From NCBI GenBank assembly GCA_963970005.1, contig CAXAMN010000002.1, positions 3,419,923 through 3,483,922 of the forward strand: a DNA stretch of 64,000 nt, given 5' to 3'. Of the stretch, positions 56,173 through 64,000 are shown one piece after another. The DNA comes from Durusdinium trenchii (taxonomy: Eukaryota; Sar; Dinophyceae; Suessiales; Symbiodiniaceae). The notes beneath the pieces were generated by a model. That model was not told where the DNA came from, ran no database searches, and saw nothing but the letters and a program-made list of their open reading frames with translations. Positions within the stretch are counted from its first letter, which is position 1. Every line of letters begins with the position of its first letter. The position numbers and the translations under genes were made by a program.

Positions 56173-59112
56173 TCACCCACTGTTCACTAAGGAGAGGAAA
56201 GGTTGTAGGTCCGTAGGCTTAGCCACAAAAAGGAGTTCGACTGGGAAGGACAACTCGCGCAAATGCCAGGGTTGGGTTTGGGTCCAGGAATCCTCAATAC
56301 CCAACCTGGACAACCCGTCTGACGGGTTACTGGCAGAGTCGATCCATTCAAACCACGGTCGAATCTGGCGTTTCTGGAAAATCAGATGTGACATCTGGAC
56401 AATGGTGTGAACGTCTTCTTGTCCGCTGGAACCTTTAATTAATGAGGAAACAGCAGCCTCATTATCAACGAACCAGAGGAGATCTCGACCCTCCAGGAGA
56501 TCACCATGGACCCACGGCACGAGGAGTCCACAAAGCGTCTCTCCAGGGTGGATCTGCTGATGACGTGTTATCCAGGTATCTGTCACTTCCGATGGGACGA
56601 GACACGACACTCCTAATGGAGGTGAGGTCATAAGTACCCATCCCACTCGTAATGCACCGTTTTCGAAGGATGCATCCGAGTAAATCACCAGGGGGGATTT
56701 GGTAGCGGAGCACACCTCAACATCCCGGGGCCTGGCTGTGCGAAGCATGATGCTGAGAAGGTGGAGGGTGGTGGCCTCAGATTCCAGTAGGACAGGGGAT
56801 GAGGCATGTTGCTTTGCGGCCAGCACAGGGCCAGCAAAGCGGCCTGCATGTCCTGCGCACATGCTGAAAAGCCAGTTGAGGTCACCACGAAGTTTCCCTG
56901 CATCATCTGGGCGGAGTTGCTTGGTCACAATCGCCTCGTGGAGCTTGGCTTGGACTTTCATGGTTGTGGAAGTCTTTGGTTGGAAACGGATGACCCCCAA
57001 CCAGCCAAAGTCTCCTACGTGGACAGATGTGCCCAGGTAATGCCTATTGGGCGCAGGTGCGAAGCTCTTGGAACTCTGCGGTGGGGCACCTAACAACTTG
57101 AACACAAGTTGTAGGTTTCTTTGGGAGACATCGCAATCACGAATGCACTCCACTGCCAGTTCGTCATCAAAGTACGCAGCTGCACACCCTAATAGGCAGC
57201 GCCTAGTGATGGCGATACCAAGTTGTGGGAAACGGTTGAAGTTCACCACAGCACTTTCCAAGCCATACGCCAGACCCCACATACATGTGAATCTCCAGCC
57301 CACCCCCGGCACGAAAATAGCCACATTTGAAAAGGGTAGGTGGGAATCGGCGACAGGCAAACCCCGATAGGCATCCGGTAGGTCATCCGTACCCAGACGG
57401 AGGTCCAGCCATTCTGGGGGTTCCCCAAGAGAAAAGGGCATCTCTGTATGCAACATACGTGCTACGGACGCACAGAAATCAACATTGACAGTTGATATTG
57501 TTTCGTGCATCGTAGTATGGGCATTATGACCACTTTTCCTGGCGTTATCAATGGCCCGTTTCTTCCCATCGGGTTGAATGATGAGGAAACGTTCCACGAA
57601 ACGCCACCCCCCAACCCCAAACAAATCATCCATTTCAAGTGCTGTGCGCAAAGGCGAGCAAAATTCTTTTTCTATCTCGTCCTGTGTCAACTCCAGGGTG
57701 TCTTGGACATGCTGTGGAGGGCGTGAGCTCAAGAGGCGAGCAAGGTCAGCCTCGGCCGCTGGTCCAAGCCATTGGTCCAAAGCCAACTTCCCTTCTTGGA
57801 TGATAGGGCGGAAAACCCCGGAATGCGCCAAGTCACCCACAATCTCGAAACCCAAAACCAAAGCTCTGGCTAACATCTTGTCTGGCCATCGTAACAGCGC
57901 AACCATCGTGGCCAGAAAGGCTGGTTTCTTGCCCGCCGCCACCTTTCGAGCGCTCTGGCATCGAAAAGGCTTCAGCGTGTCCTCCAAGGGTTGCACCGCG
58001 CGCGCCACTGTCAGGAGGACGTGGCGTAGCTTCTCGGCCCACCGCGGGAGAACCTGTTGCCAGGTAGCCACAGCCTGGACAACAAATTCAACATCTGGTT
58101 CAGGCCATGGGCGGGGGTCAAAGGGTGATGGTAGCTTCAATGCAGCTGCAATGTGTGCCTCTTTGCCCAGTCCTGGCTGAAGGAGGTGGTCCAAGCCTTT
58201 TGCCGAGTTGCTAGCATACCGTTGGCCGGTGAGACCAGCATAAATAGCTGCCCGTTCCCGGCCCCACACTGGCGTAGGTCCGAGCAAAGACCAAGGTTCC
58301 TGTCGCAAGCGGCGCCACATTGGGTAGGCCTGCAGCGCGGACAGCTCACAGGCTGCCAGCCTCTGAGAGACCTCGGCCCAAACGGTGTTTGACGCTTGCA
58401 CAAAAGGGAACGCAGCCTGCAGTTCTTCACAGATTGTGCGAGAGGTCAGCAATCCCGGCATAGCGGCCAACCGTCCTGGCATCCAGATTGTATTGTTCAA
58501 CCGCGCCCCCAGGGCGAGTTCGTCCAGGTCAAGTGGCTGTCTGGTCAGCTTGGACCCCATGATGGATGGCAAGCAACACAACAGCGCCATGACACTCGGG
58601 AGGTGGAAACCATTGCCCAGTAAGGAGTTGCGGATCTTAGTGCGCTGATCTTGGGAGCCTTTCACGGCCTGGGTGGCAGCCACAGGCACACCCAGCAGTT
58701 GGGATCTCTCATCTGGTGAGGGCTGCCTCCAGTGGTCGCCAGACCACAACAGAGAATTCTCTTCATAGGCTGCCGGGGGGAAACGACGGTAGTCCTGATG
58801 AAAGCGCGCCGCAGCTGCAGGTGTTGCCTGGGCAACCCGGTCAGCAGGGTGGAAGAACTCCCGTGTGAATGGATGCATAGCTCCCGACCCTTGCTCCTTC
58901 ACCACCTTCTTGGGATCCACGAGGGGGCGGAACTGATCATCCCACCAGACTTGGGCTGGGATGGGTTTCTTGCCCGTGTACTGCAACACCGGATGGTGTT
59001 CCCCGGGGCCCTCACGCCAAACCCAGTCTGACGGTGGCACACAGGTAGGCGACAGCCCCCCGGTTCGAGAGGCCAGCCAATAGAGACGGCGGCGGACACC
59101 CGGCCGCATCAA
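56173..59112 (-). CDS. C-terminal third of a C5 DNA methyltransferase fused to a reverse transcriptase/RNase H
   Basis: A 979-codon frame without a clear start of its own. Residues 5-16 (GVRRRLYWLASR) and 160-177 (IRNSLLGNGFHLPSV) are the late methyltransferase motifs, in which LGNGF is motif X. About 290 residues of unknown function follow. A reverse transcriptase spans roughly 500-780: GTDDLPDAYRG (574-584) is motif A, AYGLESAVVNFNR (615-627) motif B and YFDD (647-650) the catalytic motif C. RNase H follows: YSDASFENG (811-819), GE (857), FVDNEAAV (881-888) and WIDSASNPSDGLSR (923-936). The WIDSxSNPSDGLSR ending and the IDNARKSGHN start recall DIRS/Ngaro-type polymerases. I see no protease, integrase or tyrosine recombinase. 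The methyltransferase half is continued from the frame at 59012-59836 by a +1 shift near 59103. Ends at the stop at 56173. Confidence 0.9.
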   Translation of the reverse strand: MMRPGVRRRLYWLASRTGGLSPTCVPPSDWVWREGPGEHHPVLQYTGKKPIPAQVWWDDQFRPLVDPKKVVKEQGSGAMHPFTREFFHPADRVAQATPAAAARFHQDYRRFPPAAYEENSLLWSGDHWRQPSPDERSQLLGVPVAATQAVKGSQDQRTKIRNSLLGNGFHLPSVMALLCCLPSIMGSKLTRQPLDLDELALGARLNNTIWMPGRLAAMPGLLTSRTICEELQAAFPFVQASNTVWAEVSQRLAACELSALQAYPMWRRLRQEPWSLLGPTPVWGRERAAIYAGLTGQRYASNSAKGLDHLLQPGLGKEAHIAAALKLPSPFDPRPWPEPDVEFVVQAVATWQQVLPRWAEKLRHVLLTVARAVQPLEDTLKPFRCQSARKVAAGKKPAFLATMVALLRWPDKMLARALVLGFEIVGDLAHSGVFRPIIQEGKLALDQWLGPAAEADLARLLSSRPPQHVQDTLELTQDEIEKEFCSPLRTALEMDDLFGVGGWRFVERFLIIQPDGKKRAIDNARKSGHNAHTTMHETISTVNVDFCASVARMLHTEMPFSLGEPPEWLDLRLGTDDLPDAYRGLPVADSHLPFSNVAIFVPGVGWRFTCMWGLAYGLESAVVNFNRFPQLGIAITRRCLLGCAAAYFDDELAVECIRDCDVSQRNLQLVFKLLGAPPQSSKSFAPAPNRHYLGTSVHVGDFGWLGVIRFQPKTSTTMKVQAKLHEAIVTKQLRPDDAGKLRGDLNWLFSMCAGHAGRFAGPVLAAKQHASSPVLLESEATTLHLLSIMLRTARPRDVEVCSATKSPLVIYSDASFENGALRVGWVLMTSPPLGVSCLVPSEVTDTWITRHQQIHPGETLCGLLVPWVHGDLLEGRDLLWFVDNEAAVSSLIKGSSGQEDVHTIVQMSHLIFQKRQIRPWFEWIDSASNPSDGLSRLGIEDSWTQTQPWHLRELSFPVELLFVAKPTDLQPFLSLVNSG

Positions 59113-59836
59113 TCAGCACTGGCTGGGTGCCAAGCCATGCTGAGTATTGGTCACATACCGTTTGAGGCATACTGGCCACGTTTTCCAAAAACGTGATGAT
59201 CTCACAATGACCGGCCTCAGGTAGGGCCATGATTTCGTCTCGAATGCGCTGAAGGTGACTCGGCTGTTGGGATCGAGGGTCACGGAGGCCCTTCCTGCCC
59301 CGATTCAGGCTTGAGTTGCCCTGGCATGGAGAACCGCCGCCCAGGATGATGCCTCGTACCTGACGCCTCTGCAAGAACGGCCGTAGGTCCACTCCCTGAA
59401 TGGCCTCAACCGAGTCGATGTGGACCAAGTTTGGCATCGTGGCTTGAGAAGCTGCTCGGGCATCTGGGTCACTCTCAGCACTGATTGCATAAATGTGGAC
59501 TCCAAGAGCGAGCAAGGCGAGACAAAGCCCTCCAATGCCAGCCCAAAGGTCAACCACCAGCCATGTCCCTCTGATAGCATTCCCCCATGGAAATTGCGGT
59601 AGGTCTCCACGGCCTCGCCATGTGACCGGTCTCGCACCGACAAGACGGGTAGCCAGTGCTGTAGGGTTGAGCTCCTGGGGATCGCACAAGTTGGGGCTTG
59701 GTGGAGCAAGTGCCCTCGAAAGCACACAAGCTCCATTCGGGGCGTGCTCAACCAACACCCTTCCGCCGCACAACATCGTTGTTGGGATGTCCTGATGGTC
59801 GGGCGTCGGTGGATGAAGATGCACTGGCATTTTCAT
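59012..59836 (-). CDS. cytosine-5 DNA methyltransferase, N-terminal two thirds, frame broken
   Basis: Residues 96-103 (DLWAGIGG) are the S-adenosylmethionine-binding motif I. GGGSPCQGNS (166-175) is catalytic motif IV with its PCQ cysteine at 171. LENVASM (217-223) is motif VI. The target-recognition and late motifs are in the next frame (56173-59112). After IDAAG (242-246) this frame turns nonsensical while the other begins with GVRRRLYW, so one extra base in the GGG at about 59101-59103 breaks the enzyme. That could be a mutation, a sequencing error or a site of programmed +1 frameshifting. The enzyme would methylate cytosine in DNA; retrotransposon-borne relatives in Symbiodinium have been shown to act on CG sites. 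The first ATG lies inside the end of the LINE-type frame. The recognition region between motifs VIII and X is about 140 residues. Confidence 0.9.
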   Translation of the reverse strand: MKMPVHLHPPTPDHQDIPTTMLCGGRVLVEHAPNGACVLSRALAPPSPNLCDPQELNPTALATRLVGARPVTWRGRGDLPQFPWGNAIRGTWLVVDLWAGIGGLCLALLALGVHIYAISAESDPDARAASQATMPNLVHIDSVEAIQGVDLRPFLQRRQVRGIILGGGSPCQGNSSLNRGRKGLRDPRSQQPSHLQRIRDEIMALPEAGHCEIITFLENVASMPQTVCDQYSAWLGTQPVLIDAAGCPPPSLLAGLSNRGAVAYLCATVRLGLA

Positions 59837-62800
59837 GTACGGGTATAATATAATCCAATGATGGTGGTTTGGCCATTTCGGATGGCCTGGTCTTGCATCT
59901 CAAGCGCAGCAATGGTTTCTGAGCACTAGGGGCAGGGCTTATTGGCTTAGAAGGTCTAGGTTGGGGTGTTTGTCTGCAAATAGTGCGTCGGATGTTGTTA
60001 CGATCCTTCCATGGCCATGTGTGTCCGCATGCAGTGCAATTGATCTTCCCTTCATCTTCTCGGCCAACAACCTTACCAAGTTTGCGATTCCACTCTAATG
60101 TATGTTTACTAGTGGCGTTGTAGTCCGTAAGGAGTTTTTGGAAAGCATCGTCTAAGCGCTTTTCACTTTGGTTGAACCCTTCCTTCTCCAAGATTATGGG
60201 GGAATCCCGCTGAGCGCATGGCTGACTTGTGATTTTTAGACGTATATGCTCGGATCTAGCCACAAACTTACCACATTTACAGCAAAACACACCAGGCTGG
60301 TTATTTGGGCGAGGCTTAAGGACATGACCATTCTGGTCGATCGGCGCAGCTTCAGAAGATTGTGCAGTTCGCGCAGTTTCACTGCGTTGGCCGGATTTGA
60401 AGTCTTGGATATACTGTCGCCAAATGTTAACCAGAGTTTGTTGCAGGATTAAGACTTGTTGGTCGGGCATGTTAAGGTGTTGGGGGATGAGGGCAGCGTA
60501 TTGAGTACAGGTAGGCAAAGTGCGAAAGTCAATGTGTTGAATAGGTTTACGCAGGTCTGCAAAAAGGGGGCAGGACCATGAGATGTGTAGTACTGTCGGG
60601 TCACCACCGCAAGGACATTGAACGGGTTGCAAATCTTTTCGATGCCGTGCATCCCGTTCCTCGGTCATGAGACCCCCAACTAGCAGGCGCCTCAGCACCC
60701 CCTGCTGCATGAAGATTTGCTCGTCGGCGGTCATTAGGGCAAGGTGATCTAATTTTTTATACAATAGAAGGGTCCTTCTAAAGTCGAGATTAGTCACATC
60801 GTGAAAGTGCTGGGGCCTATTTTTGGCGGCTTTTTGCAAAAGTTCGGCCCTCCAACAGTCACGTAATTGATGTGCCCATAGCTCAATATTAAGGACTTGG
60901 TCATTTATCAGTTGCTTCACGAGTGCTTGGAAAGGTCCTTTCAATATCCGCTGTACTCGACTGACTGGACCGTCGAAATTCCGGCTTGACTTAGCACGAA
61001 GCAAATGTTGAAAGTCCCGGCGAAAAGTAGGATTATTTAAACAGCGCGCTAAGGTTCGAAGTCCTTGATAGGTGTGACTGAACAATGGATCAAGTTGCGC
61101 TGGCAACAGAATGGCAAAAGACAAATGAGTGTTGCGCGAGTAAAAATCAAGCGAGAACATTGCCCGCATGATGCTAGATCTGATACGGGTCAGGGTCGGT
61201 TCATCTATACCACAAGAATGAGTGCCCTGGCCATAAGTGGCTTGGGAGGACGTGGCAAGGAGCATCTTGGACTTGTCCCGCCAGGGGAGAGGACAATGTC
61301 GCATCCGTATTACGGTTTTATGCCATTTTGCAAATCTACCTTTTTCAACCTCGGAGGCGTTCGCTTGCTGGTGTTCTGTAACAAAGGAGCCGCCCACAAT
61401 TTTAAAACGTTGCAGATGTGGAAAATCAACATGTATTTTGCGTTTCAAGCAAGGGTGTCCAAAGGTAAAGCTCTTCTCAGTGGCAATTTCACCGAATCGG
61501 ATTTCTTCCAAAGCACGAACAATGCGATCAAACTTAGCGATGCTACGAGTGAGGTCCGCAGTCGTGGAAGAAACACAAGATGCGGAGACATCGTCGGCGT
61601 AGGTACGTGCGACAACTTCGGGGCACTGAATGGATGCAATTTCAAGAATACAGGATACAACTGCATTAAGTCCTATCATTGACAAGGGGCAACCTTGTAA
61701 AAGGCCGTTGTTGGCAGACCACCAGGGTCCGCAGGAACCTCTAAGACGGAAGACTCTGTGCAATGAGCTGTAAATGGCTTTGAGTGGGTTGACAATCCTC
61801 GGATGCATTCCCCTGGCAACCAAGGCACTGAAAAGCAGCTCGAAGGGGACCAGGTCAAATGCTTTGCGGAAATCATAGGCGACTCCTCCTGCCGCGGACT
61901 GTTGTTCAACTGCACACTTCTCCAGATGCAGTGCAATCTGAAGACACATGGCTTCGGCCCCTCTTTGTTTACGACAACCCCATACCTCTTTATGACACCA
62001 CTGTTCCTGCCATTCAAGAGAAAGGTTGAAACGGGCTTTTGCCCATAAGCGGTAAATGGCACTAAGAACCGAAATGGGACGAAAATCCACGGGTTTAGGG
62101 GAATCAGACATACCATCCTTTGGTATTAAAGCAGTATACGCCTTACATAATGGGGTGGGCCAAATGGAGTGCTCTTCAATCCAATTAAGGATATCCGCTA
62201 ATCCATCATAGAGACATGGGAACCATTTACTAAGTGCAATCAAGGACTGAGGCGACCAACCGTCCAGGCTAGGTGAACTGTTTTTGGAGCTCGCGAGGGT
62301 TTGGACAAGTTCAGGGCCGGTGAGTGGAGAGAGTGCCATTGGTGATGTTTTCATAAATGGTACAAAGTGCTCTTCGAAAGTCTTAATATCAGGCAAAGTT
62401 TGTGCAAACTTTTGGAAGATCGGGAGCCAATCGTTGTGAATCGCCTCCAATTGTGATTCGGTGTTGGCGGTAAAAATACCAGATGGTAGTTTCATGGTGA
62501 TGTCTACCGGGGTATTAGGGGACTTGAGCCACTGGTAGGCATGCTTCTCAGACTGGGCAAGTTTGGACTTCCAAGCTTTGATCCGGGCCTGTTTGTCACT
62601 AGCTTGAGAGACCTGAAGGTTTTGACGAAGGATCTGTGCACAAGAAAGAAGGGCATCAGTGTTGATGGAATCATTAATAAATTTCGAGAATGCTAATTGG
62701 TCACGGGTATCAAGACTGGGTAAGACTTTGCTTAGATTTTTCCATGTATTCAAGCTCTGTTGTCCAAAACATGGCGATCGCAGCAACTCTTGGACTCTGC

Positions 62801-63929
62801 CAAGAGCATCGGCAATACGTCTGGAGCGTAGGTTAAGGGAATGTGCGTCTCGTTGACGGGGAACGACACACTGCCTCTGGAAACGAACTTGACCTCTGTG
62901 CTTACCCGTATCATACATGACACGAGAGTTGAGTGTGTGTGGGATCTTGTGAAGCATGTCTTGCGCAAGGTCACACCAGGTTTGGAAGGCATCATCAATA
63001 CGGTTTTGTCTGAGTTGCTGACGAATGCGAGTTGTACTATCAATAGTGGGGGGAACATAATCAGCAGGAGTGTTATCATATGGGACAGGGATGTGCTCAT
63101 TAGGTTGCGAAACCACATATCTAAACTGCGCATTTCGAGGCAAAGTGAAGGCAACATGAACTTCACTGTGATCTTTTGGTAGAACACCTGGGACAACCGT
63201 GTACGTTTCCACTAATCCTGCTGCCAGCGAATTGGTGAAAACAAAATCAATGCGCGAACCATTAGCTTTGTGCGATGTATGTTTTGCTTGTTCTGCAGGG
63301 CAACCTAATTGATGGGCATCGAACCACTGATGCGTATTCAAAAGGGTCTGAAGAAGTTTGCTCTCACTGACTTGGATATTAAAGTCACCAACTACACACA
63401 CAGGCATGGAGCCTCGGCCAGCGATGTCTAGAGTTATAGCCGAGACCATTTCTTCGAGTTCGTCTTTCTTGCGTTGTTCCCATCTGGCCCCTGCAGGACC
63501 GTATACAATGTAAATCAACATGGACCGGGCGCCACAACCGTAGAATATCTGCGCCAACAACAGCCTGCCGTTCTTATAATATTTATCGAGAGGAGTGTCT
63601 GCCAAAGAAATAGTCTTAGTTTGCCACAAAGAACCCTGTTTGACGAGGGCCGCAACCCCAGTCCTGGATCCTTGCCTGACAGGTGCTCCCCAATGCAGGT
63701 GGAAATCCCTGGCTACATAGGGTAAAGAAGCTTGCATAGAGGCTGTGCAGTGGGTCTCTATCAAAGCGGTGAAAGACTCACACCGGTTCAGCACTTGTTC
63801 CCAACGGCCCTCAGCGGAGAGGCCATTAGTGTTTGCGACACATAAATGAAATCTCTGACTATCAGACGCGGGGGCAAAGGCAGCTGTGTTTCCACACAGG
63901 ATGTGCATCAGCTTGTTTCTCTTTTTCAT
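59748..63929 (-). CDS. LINE-type retrotransposon protein: AP endonuclease, reverse transcriptase, zinc-binding tail
   Basis: An intact frame of 1,393 codons from the first ATG at 63929; the frame is open a further 66 bases upstream. Residues 28-262 are an apurinic-type endonuclease: NTNGL (33-37), ET (58-59), VYGP, GDFN (181-184), SRIDFVF (225-231) and DHSEVHV (253-259), with all catalytic positions present. Residues about 540-860 are a non-LTR reverse transcriptase: FRPISV (616-621), AYDFRKAFD (684-692, motif A), LQGCPLS (744-750, motif B) and YADD (777-780, motif C). Two C-terminal clusters, CPCGG...H...C (1105-1120) and CCKCGK...H then CTACGH (1216-1303), probably bind zinc. No RNase H is evident. 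The enzyme nicks target DNA and copies element RNA from the nick. Undamaged over 4 kb, it is probably young. Its last 30 codons overlap the methyltransferase frame. Exact LINE clade not assigned. Confidence 0.95.
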   Translation of the reverse strand: MKKRNKLMHILCGNTAAFAPASDSQRFHLCVANTNGLSAEGRWEQVLNRCESFTALIETHCTASMQASLPYVARDFHLHWGAPVRQGSRTGVAALVKQGSLWQTKTISLADTPLDKYYKNGRLLLAQIFYGCGARSMLIYIVYGPAGARWEQRKKDELEEMVSAITLDIAGRGSMPVCVVGDFNIQVSESKLLQTLLNTHQWFDAHQLGCPAEQAKHTSHKANGSRIDFVFTNSLAAGLVETYTVVPGVLPKDHSEVHVAFTLPRNAQFRYVVSQPNEHIPVPYDNTPADYVPPTIDSTTRIRQQLRQNRIDDAFQTWCDLAQDMLHKIPHTLNSRVMYDTGKHRGQVRFQRQCVVPRQRDAHSLNLRSRRIADALGRVQELLRSPCFGQQSLNTWKNLSKVLPSLDTRDQLAFSKFINDSINTDALLSCAQILRQNLQVSQASDKQARIKAWKSKLAQSEKHAYQWLKSPNTPVDITMKLPSGIFTANTESQLEAIHNDWLPIFQKFAQTLPDIKTFEEHFVPFMKTSPMALSPLTGPELVQTLASSKNSSPSLDGWSPQSLIALSKWFPCLYDGLADILNWIEEHSIWPTPLCKAYTALIPKDGMSDSPKPVDFRPISVLSAIYRLWAKARFNLSLEWQEQWCHKEVWGCRKQRGAEAMCLQIALHLEKCAVEQQSAAGGVAYDFRKAFDLVPFELLFSALVARGMHPRIVNPLKAIYSSLHRVFRLRGSCGPWWSANNGLLQGCPLSMIGLNAVVSCILEIASIQCPEVVARTYADDVSASCVSSTTADLTRSIAKFDRIVRALEEIRFGEIATEKSFTFGHPCLKRKIHVDFPHLQRFKIVGGSFVTEHQQANASEVEKGRFAKWHKTVIRMRHCPLPWRDKSKMLLATSSQATYGQGTHSCGIDEPTLTRIRSSIMRAMFSLDFYSRNTHLSFAILLPAQLDPLFSHTYQGLRTLARCLNNPTFRRDFQHLLRAKSSRNFDGPVSRVQRILKGPFQALVKQLINDQVLNIELWAHQLRDCWRAELLQKAAKNRPQHFHDVTNLDFRRTLLLYKKLDHLALMTADEQIFMQQGVLRRLLVGGLMTEERDARHRKDLQPVQCPCGGDPTVLHISWSCPLFADLRKPIQHIDFRTLPTCTQYAALIPQHLNMPDQQVLILQQTLVNIWRQYIQDFKSGQRSETARTAQSSEAAPIDQNGHVLKPRPNNQPGVFCCKCGKFVARSEHIRLKITSQPCAQRDSPIILEKEGFNQSEKRLDDAFQKLLTDYNATSKHTLEWNRKLGKVVGREDEGKINCTACGHTWPWKDRNNIRRTICRQTPQPRPSKPISPAPSAQKPLLRLRCKTRPSEMAKPPSLDYIIPVHENASASSSTDARPSGHPNNDVVRRKGVG

Positions 63930-64000
63930 CACAAGTGCCCACAAGTATATGGAGGTGAGAAAGGCTACAGCAGAGATTCTTCCCCTTTTTTGGCATCAGG

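Larger units (their letters stand above)
56173..63929 (-). mobile_element. mosaic retroelement block: LINE-type frame, DNA methyltransferase, second RT/RNase H
   Basis: Three minus-strand frames overlap in series: 63929-59748, 59836-59012 and 59112-56173. Overlaps are 89 and 101 bases, and both frame changes are +1. No untranslated spacer separates the LINE-type protein from the methyltransferase. This could be one element expressed by frameshifting, or a LINE joined end to end with a methyltransferase-bearing retroelement that happens to overlap. The left end is probably within 55.8-56.17 kb; the right end is at or beyond the window edge, where an in-frame TGA at 63998-63996 lies ahead of the first ATG. 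Terminal repeats and target-site duplications are not established. Confidence 0.8.

Noticed and set aside
62750-63196. Open frames inside the retroelement in other frames, including the 205-codon plus-strand frame at 61065
   Set aside because: Shadows of the long LINE-type frame; they lack start context and domains.
1-64000. CRISPR arrays, bacterial operons or ribosome binding sites
   Set aside because: No short regularly spaced repeats with unique spacers, and the genes have spliceosomal introns.

Overview
The window looks like nuclear DNA of a dinoflagellate, most likely a Symbiodiniaceae coral symbiont. This is inferred from: spliced protein genes whose introns begin with GC or GA as well as GT; every supported coding region lying on the minus strand; abundant microsatellites and minisatellites; a retroelement block carrying a cytosine-5 DNA methyltransferase, a class reported from Symbiodinium (de Mendoza et al. 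2018, Nature Communications); and a 13-bp match to the dinoflagellate spliced leader. A run of exactly 100 N at 35483-35582 marks a scaffold gap.

Layout. 1-948: a 60-bp tandem array. 949-8990: no gene I can support, but divergent AT-rich repeats at 5.7-6.4 kb. 8.99-11.6 kb: a 637-residue Lys/Glu/Ala-rich protein with possible downstream exons. 17.6-19.1 kb: a spliced C-type-lectin-domain gene, reconstructed here from five exons. 19.7-23.8 kb: short exon candidates. 24.2-25.5 kb: a single-exon CobW/ZNG1-type GTPase. 28.3-33.1 kb: exon candidates and a tRNA-like gene with an insertion. 36.7-43.5 kb: a many-exon 1,3-beta-glucan (callose) synthase of family GT48, seen only from mid-protein onward. 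44.0-45.5 kb: a two-exon ammonium transporter. 46.1-53.0 kb: further exon candidates plus a family of CTAGTAG-rich repeats, one copy being a 120-bp foldback. 55.4-56.2 kb: direct repeats and a spliced-leader relict. 56.2-63.9 kb: the retroelement block.

The retroelement block is the most unusual part. Read on the minus strand it has three overlapping frames in a row: a LINE-type protein (AP endonuclease, reverse transcriptase, zinc-binding tail); the first two thirds of a C5 DNA methyltransferase; and the end of that methyltransferase joined to a second, unrelated reverse transcriptase with RNase H. Each frame change is a +1 step. The block therefore holds two reverse transcriptases and a DNA-methylating enzyme in about 7.8 kb.

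Among host genes, the ammonium transporter, lectin and glucan synthase are a nutrient-uptake gene and two likely surface or wall genes, but nothing in the sequence shows that they act together. Splice sites were assigned by eye from reading-frame continuity and family alignment. The many small exon candidates are listed at low confidence because I could see coding-like codons and splice signals but no family.
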